A DNA stretch of 64,000 nt, from assembly GCF_042885655.1 (NCBI RefSeq), contig NZ_JBHVRO010000013.1:13882-77881 (forward strand), in the 5' to 3' direction. How positions within the stretch are numbered: the first letter of the stretch is position 1; each line of letters starts with the position of its first letter. The notes beneath the pieces were generated by a model. The model was not told the DNA's origin, searched no databases, and saw only the letters and a program-made list of their open reading frames with translations. This document shows positions 25,367 to 33,999 of the stretch, piece after piece. Source of the DNA: Psychrobacillus sp042885655 (GTDB lineage: Bacteria; Bacillota; Bacilli; Bacillales_A; Planococcaceae). A program made the position numbers and the translations under genes.

Positions 25367-25702
25367 ATGGGCACTCAAGCGTTAAATATTGAAATTTATG
25401 GAGCAGACATAATGTGCGCCAGCTGTGTAAATGCACCGTCCTCTAGGGATACATACGAATGGCTACAAGCTGCTATCGACCGAAAGTTTCCAAATCATCA
25501 AGTAACATTCACCTATATCGATATCGAACAACCAATTGAGAATGAAAAACAGCAAGATATCGCAAACCGAATAGCCGATGACGAATATTTTTACCCACTT
25601 GTCATGATTAATGATGAGGTCATTGGCGAAGGCTATATTCAATTAAAACCAGTATATGCTGCACTTGAGAAATATGGATATGTAAGTGAAGCTGAATCAT
25701 AA
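25367..25702 (+). CDS. yuzD: YuzD family thioredoxin-fold protein (DUF1462)
   Basis: A 111-residue protein with a thioredoxin-like pattern. IEIYGADIMCASCVN carries a CxxC (Cys at about 17 and 20), and YPLVMINDEVIGEGYIQLKP has the cis-Pro/beta region. It matches YuzD in sequence and place next to yutI. A redox or Fe-S-related role is inferred from the fold and neighbour only. GAAGGAGAT precedes the ATG, and a long terminator follows. Confidence 0.85.
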   Translation: MGTQALNIEIYGADIMCASCVNAPSSRDTYEWLQAAIDRKFPNHQVTFTYIDIEQPIENEKQQDIANRIADDEYFYPLVMINDEVIGEGYIQLKPVYAALEKYGYVSEAES

Positions 25703-25741
25703 AACGACAAGCAGAATTTTGTATTCTGCTTGTCGTTTTTT
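25701..25741. terminator. Bidirectional terminator after yuzD
   Basis: Stem AAAACGACAAGCAGAAT / ATTCTGCTTGTCGTTTT with a 5-base loop and T run. It also lies at the 3' end of the permease operon on the minus strand. Confidence 0.9.
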
Positions 25742-25750
25742 GACAACCCA

Positions 25751-26770
25751 TTAATTGAGTTTTGTTTTTAATAACTGAAATGGACGTAGATTTTTAAATT
25801 CTTCATTTGATTCATTTTCTACTACTTTTAAAATTCGCACATCCGTTGATAAAACATTTTGTAGTCCATCTAAAATACATTTAGATGCTAAAATTAATGT
25901 AGCAATAAGAACTACTGGTATAAATGCTATCCACGGATACATTGTCCAAAGAAAATGCCACCACATGCCCAAAGCCCCTGCCCACTCATTTGATTTAGAC
26001 AGAAGATTAGGATTATCAAATAAATCTCTCTTCACTTCATATCCTGTTATGTATATCCCTAATATCCCCATGTGAGACATGAGAAGTAACGTCTGAATAA
26101 ATTCTCTAATAAAGATAATGAATAGTTGAGGAACTAAAAATGGACGAATATGTTTCTTGATTATATGACTCGAACTCGCTCCTAACGTACGGGAGCATTG
26201 AATAAATTCCATCTTATTTATTAATCCTATCTCATTCGCGATTAAGACAGACACAGAAGGAATTGACACAACGGAAAAAATAAATATATAAAACAAGATT
26301 AATCCCCAAAAAGATAGAGAGGTCTCCTCAAATGATATCTTCTCACGACTTAACCAACCTAGAAGAAGAAAAACTAAAAGAGTAGTTGGAAAGTAATTAA
26401 TAGAATCAGCAATATATTTAATAGGTTTTTCAATTTTTTTTAAATAAAAATGAATAATAAAGCCAAACAATATTGAAGGTATAACTCGTAAAATAGTTAT
26501 AACTGTTGCCGCAAATATAGTATATTTCACACCAATAAGCATCACTAAAGCAATATTTCTTCCAAAGTTATCTACACCTAACGGCGGATACAACTTCCCA
26601 CTATATGGCCCCTTTATTGGTTTCCCACTACTATCATACAATAACGGAGCAATAGGAATTCGATCATTAAAGATTAGAAAATATAGTAAACTCGTTAAAA
26701 GTAGTCCAGCCATTACACTAAATCCACAAAGAAACAACTTATTTCTAAAAGTTCTTTTCATTATACTCAT
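25751..26770 (-). CDS. ABC transporter permease, DppC/OppC type, without partners
   Basis: A 339-residue permease with an N-terminal helix, a long periplasmic-side loop (PLGVDNFGRNIALVMLIGVKY, matching the ..G.D..GRD... start of OppC proteins) and five further helices. The EAA loop is CSRTLGASSSHIIKKHIRPFL, which docks an ATPase. No ATPase or binding-protein gene is nearby. It starts 6 bases after the DppB-like gene, so the two form one unit. The C-terminus ends with a charged tail. Substrate unknown; peptide or nickel types share this fold. Confidence 0.85.
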   Translation of the reverse strand: MSIMKRTFRNKLFLCGFSVMAGLLLTSLLYFLIFNDRIPIAPLLYDSSGKPIKGPYSGKLYPPLGVDNFGRNIALVMLIGVKYTIFAATVITILRVIPSILFGFIIHFYLKKIEKPIKYIADSINYFPTTLLVFLLLGWLSREKISFEETSLSFWGLILFYIFIFSVVSIPSVSVLIANEIGLINKMEFIQCSRTLGASSSHIIKKHIRPFLVPQLFIIFIREFIQTLLLMSHMGILGIYITGYEVKRDLFDNPNLLSKSNEWAGALGMWWHFLWTMYPWIAFIPVVLIATLILASKCILDGLQNVLSTDVRILKVVENESNEEFKNLRPFQLLKTKLN

Positions 26771-26775
26771 TTATA

Positions 26776-27642
26776 TCACCATTCCAACATTTGACCTGTT
26801 TTATTTTCAATAAATATAGAGAGAAGTGTATAGAACAAGTAAATAGGGACGTATATCATTATTAAGGTGAAGGCAATGACATTTGGTTCTGGAAATCTAA
26901 TAATGTAAGTGATTATCCCATTTATATTAAATAGCTTCTCAAAAATAACCATTGTAGACAGCTGTAATAAGATAACGGATTTACTATGGGTAATAATACT
27001 AGGTAAAACATTTCTTAATGCATGGACGAAAAAAATATGAGTATCGCCAAATCCTTTATTTTTAGCTAATAATATATATGATTTCTTCAACTCATCATTT
27101 ATTAAATATAGAATAATTTTGAATACCATTAAAGAAGGTATTAGAGCTAAAGCTACTATAGGTAAGATGTATGGTTTGGTTTGAGATGTACTAAGTATCG
27201 GAAACAAGGTAATTCCAGTTTTCTTATAATAATATAAAACAGAAAATTGTATGGCGATTATTATAAATAAATCAGGCAGTGACTCTAATAAAGAAACAAT
27301 AAAAACTATAATTTTATTAATCTTTGTTGGTAATAAAATTGTAAAATAAGATAAAATAATACCTACAATTACGGAAGCTAATAATGCGGTAAGAAATATT
27401 GTAATAGAGTAAAAGTAATAACCCCAATAATTGATAAAAATAGAATATTCCATTCCTGTAGAACCAATTACAACTAAATTTTCAGGAAAAATGAGTGACT
27501 TTGTTATATGTATAATGTTTTTTACAAATAACTCCATATCCAATTGTATTCCATCTATAAATAATCCTACAAAGGCACTCAACAGTATTAATCCGATGAC
27601 AACAAAGAAAAAACGAGAAATATTGTTCAATATAGATCCCAT
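26776..27642 (-). CDS. ABC transporter permease, DppB/OppB type, without partners
   Basis: A 288-residue permease with six predicted helices. The cytoplasmic coupling loop is LLAKNKGFGDTHIFFVHALR, followed by NVLPSI, a recognisable though diverged EAA motif. Base composition is visibly more AT-rich than neighbouring genes, with many ATA/TTA codons. AAAGGAGCTATC precedes the ATG. A TATAAT preceded by TG on the minus strand near 27757 may be its extended -10. B. subtilis has no such pair between yuzD and yutJ. Confidence 0.83.
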   Translation of the reverse strand: MGSILNNISRFFFVVIGLILLSAFVGLFIDGIQLDMELFVKNIIHITKSLIFPENLVVIGSTGMEYSIFINYWGYYFYSITIFLTALLASVIVGIILSYFTILLPTKINKIIVFIVSLLESLPDLFIIIAIQFSVLYYYKKTGITLFPILSTSQTKPYILPIVALALIPSLMVFKIILYLINDELKKSYILLAKNKGFGDTHIFFVHALRNVLPSIITHSKSVILLQLSTMVIFEKLFNINGIITYIIRFPEPNVIAFTLIMIYVPIYLFYTLLSIFIENKTGQMLEW

Positions 27643-27840
27643 GATAGCTCCTTTATCCTCTCCATTAATTACAACTTCTGTTTTCTAGAACAAAAAAAGA
27701 ATTTTGGTTACACATTTGCTCCCACGTTTTCTTGGGTACTTTTGGTAATTATACCATATATACTTTTTAAAAAATTTCTAAATTATCAATTTCTATAGCC
27801 AAACATAGACTATGAGACAGTTATTTTCTTCCATTATACA

Positions 27841-27884
27841 AAAAGCGATTCATTCCTTTAAAAATCTAGGAATGAATCGCTTGT
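27841..27884 (-). terminator. Intrinsic terminator of yutJ
   Basis: Perfect 14-bp stem AAGCGATTCATTCC / GGAATGAATCGCTT followed on the minus strand by TTTTTG. Confidence 0.88.
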
Positions 27885-27959
27885 ATAAAGTTAGAGAGAG
27901 AACCTAATTATTAATGTAACAATGCTTCTCAATCTTTACTTGTAACTTACTTTTTAGGT

Positions 27960-29027
27960 TTAGCCATTATGACGCTTATACATCCAAAGTAATCCAGACT
28001 TCATTAATCTTGCAATACGTCCTGTCACGGAAATATCCGCTAAATAAGCAAAACCTTGTTTCTTCCCAAGAGATCCCATGAAACCTTTTAGCTTAATTTC
28101 TGGCATTTTTTCTGGTAGAGGCATGTTTTTCCAACGTGCTTGCAATACTTTTACGATTTGTTCTGCTTGTTCCTCTGCAAGTTGAGCACTTGGTGCAAAC
28201 GGAAGTGAAGCACAATCGCCTACTACGAATACATTTTCATATCCAGGTAAATCATGATATTGCGTCAATATGACACGCCCTGAACTATCTTTTTCGCCTG
28301 GTAATGCGCGCACAGGAGCAGCTGGTTGAATTCCTGCTGTCCAAACGACAACATCCACAGGAATAATTTCTTCGTGATTGTATAACTTATTTGTTTCAAC
28401 TTTTGTTATATTCGAGTTACTCACAATTTCTACATCATTTGAATCGAACCATTTTTTCACATAATTACTCAAACGCTCTGGGAAGTCCCTTAATACACGT
28501 GGACTGCGGTCAAATAATTTAATTCTTAAATCTGGACGACTTTCACGAAGCTCACTCGCAAGCTCAATTCCACTAAGTCCAGCGCCAACAATTCCTACTA
28601 CAGAACCGGATGGTAAACCGCCTAGCTTGCTGTAAGTATCACGAGAACGTCCAATCGTTTGAATGCTATACGTAAATTCATCCGCACCAGGTACTCCATG
28701 ATATTTATCCTCACATCCAAGACCGATTACTAAATCATCATATTGAACTGATTGTCCATCTGCTAATAAAACTTCTTTACTATCCACATCAATTTCTAGA
28801 ATTTCACCGTATTTAATCGTTAATTTTTGGTTTTCAGGAAATGCCACGCGGATTTCATTATCTGGAGATGTTCCAGCTGCCAACGCATAAAATTCTGTCT
28901 TTAAACTATGAAATGGTGTTCTGTCTATTAATGTGATTTCAACATCATCTGGCAAATTGTTTGGCAATAGACGAAGTAAAACTCGCATATTACCATATCC
29001 TCCACCTAACAATACTAATTTTCGCAT
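27960..29027 (-). CDS. yutJ: NDH-2 family NAD(P)/FAD oxidoreductase (YutJ-like)
   Basis: A 355-residue relative of NDH-2: FAD fold RKLVLLGGGYGNMRVLLRLL at the N-terminus, second dinucleotide fold VVGIVGAGLSGIELASELRE, and FVVGDCASLPF for FAD. It is a second, shorter paralogue of the NDH-2 at 20923. A start at 29027 fits GAGGGAGA five bases upstream; a TTG at 29042 would overlap that site. The electron acceptor is unknown. It is divergent from yuzB. Confidence 0.88.
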   Translation of the reverse strand: MRKLVLLGGGYGNMRVLLRLLPNNLPDDVEITLIDRTPFHSLKTEFYALAAGTSPDNEIRVAFPENQKLTIKYGEILEIDVDSKEVLLADGQSVQYDDLVIGLGCEDKYHGVPGADEFTYSIQTIGRSRDTYSKLGGLPSGSVVGIVGAGLSGIELASELRESRPDLRIKLFDRSPRVLRDFPERLSNYVKKWFDSNDVEIVSNSNITKVETNKLYNHEEIIPVDVVVWTAGIQPAAPVRALPGEKDSSGRVILTQYHDLPGYENVFVVGDCASLPFAPSAQLAEEQAEQIVKVLQARWKNMPLPEKMPEIKLKGFMGSLGKKQGFAYLADISVTGRIARLMKSGLLWMYKRHNG

Positions 29028-29154
29028 AAAATTCTCCCTCAACTTTCAATGTCTATTCAAATTATAAATGATTGTGATGGTTTTCACAATAAGACTTCTA
29101 CATTGACGGATGATAAAAAAAAGAGTAGCATGACGGAGTAATGAGGTGACAGCT

Positions 29155-29391
29155 ATGAATCCAATGGTTGAATTTTGTGTAAGCAACCTTGCAAATGGTT
29201 CTCAGGAAGCATTTGACATTTTGGAACAAGATCCTAACTTAGATGTATTAGACTATGGTTGTTTAAGTTATTGCTCGCTGTGTTCCGAAACTTTTTTCGC
29301 TATTGTTAATGGTGATGTTGTGGAAGCAGAAACGCCAAGTGAACTTGTAAAAAACATATATAAATACATCGAGGAAAATCCTTTATTTTAA
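29155..29391 (+). CDS. yuzB: YuzB family protein (DUF1450)
   Basis: A 78-residue protein with a cysteine cluster CLSYCSLCSETFFAIVNGD near the middle, characteristic of the DUF1450/YuzB group, which has a thioredoxin-like or ferredoxin-like ligand pattern. A start at 29155 is chosen because GAGGTG lies 6 bases upstream; a GTG at 29146 is part of that site. Function unknown. It is divergent from yutJ, as in B. subtilis. Confidence 0.88.
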   Translation: MNPMVEFCVSNLANGSQEAFDILEQDPNLDVLDYGCLSYCSLCSETFFAIVNGDVVEAETPSELVKNIYKYIEENPLF

Positions 29392-29420
29392 AAGACTGCA
29401 AAGTAATCTGCAGTCTTTTT
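29389..29420. terminator. Terminator between yuzB and yutF
   Basis: Stem AAAGACTGCA / TGCAGTCTTT with 8-base loop and T run on the plus strand. The minus-strand flank is also T-rich. Confidence 0.88.
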
Positions 29421-30183
29421 ACCTTATCCATTCACTTAATGATTCCAAGAGATATGTGGGTTTCTTCAACTGCTGCGAAACAATTTCTGTTCGAGTGACT
29501 CCACTATTTACATGTGCTGTATGAATCCCCATATGAATTCCTGTTAATATATCTGTATCGTAATTGTCCCCGATCATAACCATTTCATCTTTATTAAAGC
29601 CAAACTTTTTTTGAATAAGTTCTAACATAAATGGTTGGGGTTTCCCCATAAACAGAGCTTCCACACCAGTAGAGTGTTCAACTAGTTTTGTGAAAGCTCC
29701 ATTTCCAGGAAGAAATCCCCTCTCACTAGGGAACGCATGATCACTATTTGTAGATAAAAATACTGCTCCTGCACGAATAGAAAGACAAGCCGTGGCAAGT
29801 TTTTCATAATTGATATGATGATCAATCCCCATCACAACGACATCAGCTAAATCTTCTGTACAATCAATTTTTTTCAATTCTAACGCTTCTTGTAACCCAT
29901 TTTCTCCAATCATAAACACAGATTTTCCATAATAGTGTTCACTAATATAATTAGCAGCTGCAATGGATGAAGAGATAATATGATCTTCATTTGTATGGAT
30001 ATCCATGAGCGATAACTTTTGCTGTAATTGCTTTTGCGTCATGGAAGAATTGTTCGTTACAAAAAGAGGGTCAATTCCATTCCTTTGTAAAAAGTGAACA
30101 AATTCAACTGCTTCTTTTATCGGAGTCTTCCCTTTATATACTGTGCCATCTAAATCTAAACAATACGCCTTATAATTTAACAT
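29419..30183 (-). CDS. yutF: HAD phosphatase, NagD/TIGR01457 type (YutF-like)
   Basis: A 254-residue haloacid dehalogenase-type phosphatase. Motif I CLDLDGTVYKG (nucleophile and acid Asp), motif II FVTNNSS, a Lys in GKPQPFMLELI, and motif IV MIGDNYDTDILTG that binds Mg2+. The C2-type cap lies between motifs II and III. A sugar- or nucleotide-phosphate substrate is typical. GAGGA lies before the ATG, and the start overlaps yutE by 14 bases. Confidence 0.92.
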   Translation of the reverse strand: MLNYKAYCLDLDGTVYKGKTPIKEAVEFVHFLQRNGIDPLFVTNNSSMTQKQLQQKLSLMDIHTNEDHIISSSIAAANYISEHYYGKSVFMIGENGLQEALELKKIDCTEDLADVVVMGIDHHINYEKLATACLSIRAGAVFLSTNSDHAFPSERGFLPGNGAFTKLVEHSTGVEALFMGKPQPFMLELIQKKFGFNKDEMVMIGDNYDTDILTGIHMGIHTAHVNSGVTRTEIVSQQLKKPTYLLESLSEWIR

Positions 30184-30631
30184 TAGAGTCCTCTGGTAAA
30201 AATGCAGAAACTGGACCTAATTCGTTCAATATATAACTTTCCACCATTTTCGGAAATTGTTTCAGATAAGAAAGATTAGAGATTAATACTTCCATTAGTT
30301 GCGAATGATTGATGGAATGAAAATCACGGACAAGTACTTTTCTATAATCAATTACCTCTTTTAAAGGAGCATCCATATCCGTTGTGATTACCTTCTCATC
30401 TGTCAAAATGTCTATAATATCATCGTACCCACCTGGATCCCGCATGATAAAACCGTCAATCATTGAATTACCTATATCTATAATGGACTCAATCATATTT
30501 TGACCAATCCGTTCTAACGCTAGCTTAGATATATCATCTCGATTCCAGTCTGTTTTTTCTTCTAGTAATTCAATTAAAGCATCCATATGAGCGATAGTAG
30601 TTTTTATTTTTTTTCGATCCACAAAATACAT
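30170..30631 (-). CDS. yutE: DUF86/HepT-like protein (YutE)
   Basis: A 153-residue all-helical protein of the DUF86 family, the fold of HepT RNase toxins. The conserved centre is ALERIGQNMIESIIDIGN, and a basic/His region RKVLVRDFHSI is in the place of the HepT R-x4-6-H motif. No MNT nucleotidyltransferase (the usual antitoxin) is adjacent; it is coupled to yutF instead, so a free-standing housekeeping role is more likely. AGGAGG precedes the ATG. Confidence 0.85.
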   Translation of the reverse strand: MYFVDRKKIKTTIAHMDALIELLEEKTDWNRDDISKLALERIGQNMIESIIDIGNSMIDGFIMRDPGGYDDIIDILTDEKVITTDMDAPLKEVIDYRKVLVRDFHSINHSQLMEVLISNLSYLKQFPKMVESYILNELGPVSAFLPEDSNVKL

Positions 30632-30716
30632 CGAAATGCCTCCTAATTTTTGTTCGGTTGATATTAACTTCTATTCTATAGTACCATAATTAAAGGGCAG
30701 GAAGGAGTGTTACAAA

Positions 30717-30983
30717 GTGGAACGATTTTTCTTATATGATGATGTAGAGGATACAAAAACAAGATTCGTTGGTTTTACAGGTGAATCCCAACGTTATGAT
30801 TTAGCTATTGTACAAAGTTCGCGCTTTTTTGGAAAAGTACTCGTGATGGATATCCAATATGGCCGTGCTGCCATTTTAGGACCAGATGATTTAGAAGAAC
30901 CGGGCTATCTAGAGCATATTTATAATAGAACTGAAGAAGAAGCTGGAGAATTAAGGGATTACTTAAGAGAATTGTTAAATTAA
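30717..30983 (+). CDS. DUF3055 family protein
   Basis: An 88-residue acidic protein (MERFFLYDDVEDTKTRFVGF at the N-terminus; GRAAILGPDDLEEPGYL later) matching the DUF3055/SAV0927 group. No cysteine or membrane segment. GTG start with AAGGAG 9 bases upstream. It is divergent from yutE, and its stop adjoins an SR repeat. Function unknown. Confidence 0.82.
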   Translation: MERFFLYDDVEDTKTRFVGFTGESQRYDLAIVQSSRFFGKVLVMDIQYGRAAILGPDDLEEPGYLEHIYNRTEEEAGELRDYLRELLN

Positions 30984-31230
30984 AATCGCGCAAGGCATCC
31001 GTTACTAGCATCTTGTCTTCACTGATTTCAGAGTGCTTTGGACTAAACCTCAGCTATACTATTACCTGAGGAGTTTGTCTGTCGCCCTCTTGGGATATGT
31101 AAAGACTTGATTCATTTGTTTTGGATAATGAAAGATATGATGCTTTCTACTCTTTATAAGGCGGACGAAGATATAATTTCGTCCGCTCAGCACTTCTTTA
31201 TCAATGAATGCTATTATTTTTTCTCAAGTC
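30984..31230 (+). repeat. Structured dispersed repeat (SR), copy 4 lacking the long hairpin
   Basis: Has CGCGCAAGGCATCCG, GAGTGCTTTGGACTAAAC, CTATACTATTACC, then moves straight to GTCTGTCGCCCTCTTGGG and the conserved hairpin GCGGACGAA/TTCGTCCGC (31161-31186). The long variable hairpin of copies 1-3 is missing between ATTACC and the second module, so the hairpin behaves as a separable cassette. Confidence 0.8.
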
Positions 31231-31369
31231 TCCCCAATGATATATATGTACTTTAGAAATTGAGTATAAAAGGCGAAAACCAAGTAAAAATCAAGATTTA
31301 GCGAGTTGAAAGGTTTTACGCATCAATTTCTGTGTCTGCCTTATGCATCTTTTTCTAAACAACCATTAT

Positions 31370-31512
31370 AATCACCAGTTCATTATGTAGACAAAAACTG
31401 CCTGTTGATTGGAGCGGAAGGCGGCGACTCCAGCGGGAAAAGCGTGTCGAAGTGAGACCCCACAGCGAAGCGAGGAGGCTCACGGTCCGCCCGCGGAAAT
31501 CAACCAGGTTAT
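31370..31512. repeat. GC-rich dispersed intergenic repeat, copy 5
   Basis: Contains GAGCGGAAGGCGGCGACTCC, AGCGGGAAAAGCGTG, GAGACCCCACAGCGAAGCGA, GGAGGCTCACGG and CCGCCCGCGGAAATCAAC. It is one of the best-preserved copies of the GC-rich family and follows the SR repeat, as elsewhere. TTGATTGGAGCGG and GCGGAAATCAAC form the pairing ends. Confidence 0.78.
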
Positions 31513-31516
31513 AGCA

Positions 31517-31560
31517 TAAAAAACCTTGAGCAGATCATTACTGATTCTGCTCAAGGTTTT
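31517..31560 (-). terminator. Terminator overlapping the 3' end of yutD
   Basis: Stem AAAACCTTGAGCAGA / TCTGCTCAAGGTTTT; the last codons of yutD are inside the stem, and TTTTTT follows on the minus strand. Confidence 0.88.
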
Positions 31561-31876
31561 CTTGTTCTAATTCCTCTGTTTCAACTGGTACTATTTTTGG
31601 TGCTACGCCAGTTTTCTTCACTAAAAAATATGCACAGCCAAAATTACAATATTCATACAAGTAATCTTTCATTGTACTTATTTTTGTATCAAATGTAGCT
31701 TTATTATTTCTATCCTCAAAAAATCCTTTTAAGCGGAGCTGATTGTAACCCCAGTCTCCCATAATATAATCGTATTTTGAAAGAATTTCACTATATCTTT
31801 CTAAAAAAGCTTCTTCATTAAATGCTTCGCGATAATCTTCGATGACTTCATACGTGTATCCCTCTGCAATAATCAC
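31538..31876 (-). CDS. yutD: YutD family protein (DUF1027)
   Basis: A 112-residue protein matching YutD/DUF1027 (YSEILSKYDYIMGDWGYNQL, then RLKGFFED and YEYCNFGCAYFLVKK). The CxxxC near residue 82 may bind metal. The C-terminal tail is acidic and Gln-rich. GTG start. It follows lipA by 14 bases in the same orientation. Function unknown. Confidence 0.87.
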   Translation of the reverse strand: MIIAEGYTYEVIEDYREAFNEEAFLERYSEILSKYDYIMGDWGYNQLRLKGFFEDRNNKATFDTKISTMKDYLYEYCNFGCAYFLVKKTGVAPKIVPVETEELEQENLEQNQ

Positions 31877-31890
31877 TCAATCACCATCCA

Positions 31891-32826
31891 TTAGCTTTTT
31901 TGAGTAGCGAGTAGTTCTTCACCTTGAGCTTGTCTTTGCTTCGCTGCAGCATTCACTTGTTCATCTGCATGATAACTACTTCTTACAAGTGGTCCTGCTT
32001 CACAATGTGAGAATCCTTTACTCATTGCTATTTTACGTAATTCACCAAACTCTGCTGGTGAATAATATTTTAGAACCGGTAGATGTTTTTTCGTTGGTTG
32101 TAAATACTGACCAATTGTCATAATATCTACGTTATTTGCACGTAAATCATCCATTACTTCTAATATTTCTTCATGCGTTTCTCCCAAGCCTAACATTAAA
32201 GAAGATTTAGTTGGAATAGTTGGTTGCATTTCTTTTGCACGACGTAATAATTCAAGAGAACGATCGTATTTTGCTCTTGCACGAACTCTTGGTGTTAAAC
32301 GTCGAACAGTTTCAATATTGTGATTCAAAATATCTGGTTTCGCATCCATAATGTTGCGGATATTTTGTTCAATTCCACCCATATCTGAAGGTAAAACTTC
32401 AATCGTTGTAAATGGATTTTTACGACGTATCGCACGAATAGTTTCCGCAAATACTTCTGAACCACCGTCTTTAAGATCATCACGAGCAACTGCTGTAACT
32501 ACAACATGCTTTAAGTTCATGATAACGACTGAATCTGCTACACGTTCAGGTTCTGCTAAATCTAGCTCAGTTGGAAGACCTGTTTTGACTGCACAAAAAC
32601 GACATGCTCGCGTACAAACTGCACCAAGAATCATGAAGGTAGCTGTTCTACGTGATCCCCAGCACTCATGAATATTTGGACATCTTGCTTCCTCACATAC
32701 TGTATGTAAATTATTTTCACGCATTAACTTTTTAAGACCTTTATAGTCTTCATTTGTATTTAATTTTATTTTTAACCAATCAGGCTTACGCTGATGCTCT
32801 GTTTTCGGTGGTTTACACGATGTCAT
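31891..32826 (-). CDS. lipA: Lipoyl synthase
   Basis: A 311-residue radical-SAM enzyme that inserts two sulfurs into protein-bound octanoyl groups. Both clusters are visible: the auxiliary [4Fe-4S] ligands in CEEARCPNIHEC and the radical-SAM CTRACRFC. The C-terminal RSSYHADEQ holds the Ser ligand to the auxiliary cluster. GcvH, a lipoylated protein, is encoded at 49804. The Shine-Dalgarno before the ATG is weak (GGGTCG). Corresponds to B. subtilis yutB. Confidence 0.95.
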   Translation of the reverse strand: MTSCKPPKTEHQRKPDWLKIKLNTNEDYKGLKKLMRENNLHTVCEEARCPNIHECWGSRRTATFMILGAVCTRACRFCAVKTGLPTELDLAEPERVADSVVIMNLKHVVVTAVARDDLKDGGSEVFAETIRAIRRKNPFTTIEVLPSDMGGIEQNIRNIMDAKPDILNHNIETVRRLTPRVRARAKYDRSLELLRRAKEMQPTIPTKSSLMLGLGETHEEILEVMDDLRANNVDIMTIGQYLQPTKKHLPVLKYYSPAEFGELRKIAMSKGFSHCEAGPLVRSSYHADEQVNAAAKQRQAQGEELLATQKS

Positions 32827-32829
32827 TAT

Positions 32830-33187
32830 TTTTTCGACCCCATTCTTAAAAAACTAACTACACTGTTGTCAATGTAACATATTATTTCATTTCAAACAAC
32901 CTTATCATGTCTTGTTAGCACTAAGAAAAAGGGAGGATTTTCTATATCCAACAGATTGTAAATAAAAGATTTTCTTAATGGAAAAGGTCCTGAGATATTT
33001 TTCCTTTTTTCATATATATTCTATATTTTTTTTAACTTCATTACAGTGCACTCCAAGCCCCATCCTGAATCGTTTGCTTCATAGGAATTTCGATAGTCTT
33101 TCACGGAAAGCAAATGGTTATTTCTAAAAAAAAAGACTGTAGGCAAACTCGATTTTTATCGGGTCTGTCTACAATCCATATTTAAAA
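32830..33187. other. AT-rich intergenic region, no gene seen
   Basis: 358 bases between lipA and yunB. B. subtilis has other genes here (yunA/lytH region). A minus-strand open frame of about 35 codons (33018-33120) has no start signal and no recognisable similarity. GACTGTAGGCAAAC / GTCTGTCTACAATC (33131-33177) is a degenerate stem that may terminate yunB. Confidence 0.4.
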
Positions 33188-33949
33188 TTACTTAGTTCCT
33201 GGAGTTGTAACGGGTATGTCTACCGAAGGACGTAGACTCTCTCCTTTATTATAGAAATTAGGAACCTGCCCCTGTACTAATCCCATTGCCACTGGAATTT
33301 TTTGCTCCACCGTGCTCATTTTGCTTGCCAGCGGGACAATAACTTGAACATTTACTTTAATTCGAATGTTTATTTCAACTAAGGCACTGTTAATTCCAAA
33401 CTCTTGAATGTTCGATTCTACGGTAGATTGTACATTACCTATTACATGAAATCTTATGGGAATTTTCGGTCCTAAGTTACCAATAAGCGGAATATTAGTT
33501 GCTTCAGCCAATGGAACAAAAAAAACAACTCCGCCTCCGTTCTCCATTTTTTGCTCATCATATTCAATATCATCTAAATAAGGTAAACTGGATAAATTTC
33601 CTTGTTCCGCTTGTTCTAAATGTTGTTGGACTAAACTGTTCGTTTCGGATAGTTTCTTAGTAATGATATCTGTATTAAACTTAATGGTCTGCATATTATT
33701 ATTGTCAGATGGAACCTCATCCATAATTTCACTTATATCTAATACATTAGTGGCACTAACCGCTTTACTAATAACCATTGAAGCTATTTTATTTGTTTGA
33801 ACATCCGCATATCGAAGAAAAGTAGGTGTTAGTCTACTATTGACCCAATAAAACAAACCCGCAACCGAAAGCATAAAACAAGTCAAAAAAATGGCCAATT
33901 TACGCTGCTTCGTTAATAATGTAAAACGCTTCTTTTGCCGATAAAACAG
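33188..33949 (-). CDS. yunB: Sporulation protein YunB
   Basis: A membrane-anchored sporulation protein needed for efficient spore formation in B. subtilis. A basic N-terminus (FYRQKKRFTLLTKQRKL), one helix (AIFLTCFMLSVAGLFYWV) and an extracytoplasmic domain with ATNIPLIGNLGPKIPIRFHV are typical. The frame has no ATG at its head. The first in-frame option with a Shine-Dalgarno-like AGGGGG is CTG at 33949; a TTG at 33898 has no site and would lose the basic head. The start is therefore uncertain. Length from CTG is 253 aa. Confidence 0.85.
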   Translation of the reverse strand: MFYRQKKRFTLLTKQRKLAIFLTCFMLSVAGLFYWVNSRLTPTFLRYADVQTNKIASMVISKAVSATNVLDISEIMDEVPSDNNNMQTIKFNTDIITKKLSETNSLVQQHLEQAEQGNLSSLPYLDDIEYDEQKMENGGGVVFFVPLAEATNIPLIGNLGPKIPIRFHVIGNVQSTVESNIQEFGINSALVEINIRIKVNVQVIVPLASKMSTVEQKIPVAMGLVQGQVPNFYNKGESLRPSVDIPVTTPGTK

Positions 33950-33996
33950 AAAAAATCCCCCTAATTACTAATATGTAATAGAAGGATTTTTTATGT
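33950..33996 (-). terminator. Hairpin between yunD and yunB
   Basis: On the minus strand AAAAATCCTTCTATTAC pairs with AGTAATTAGGGGGATTTTT (one bulge), followed by TTTTTT. It terminates yunD, but its 3' arm also supplies the AGGGGG before the putative yunB CTG start. Confidence 0.75.
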
Positions 33997-33999
33997 GAA

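Noticed and set aside
30170..30631. HepT/MNT toxin-antitoxin system
   Set aside because: No MNT nucleotidyltransferase gene; yutE is coupled to yutF as in B. subtilis.
33018..33120. Short frame between lipA and yunB
   Set aside because: No start site and no recognisable similarity; length is within chance for the region.
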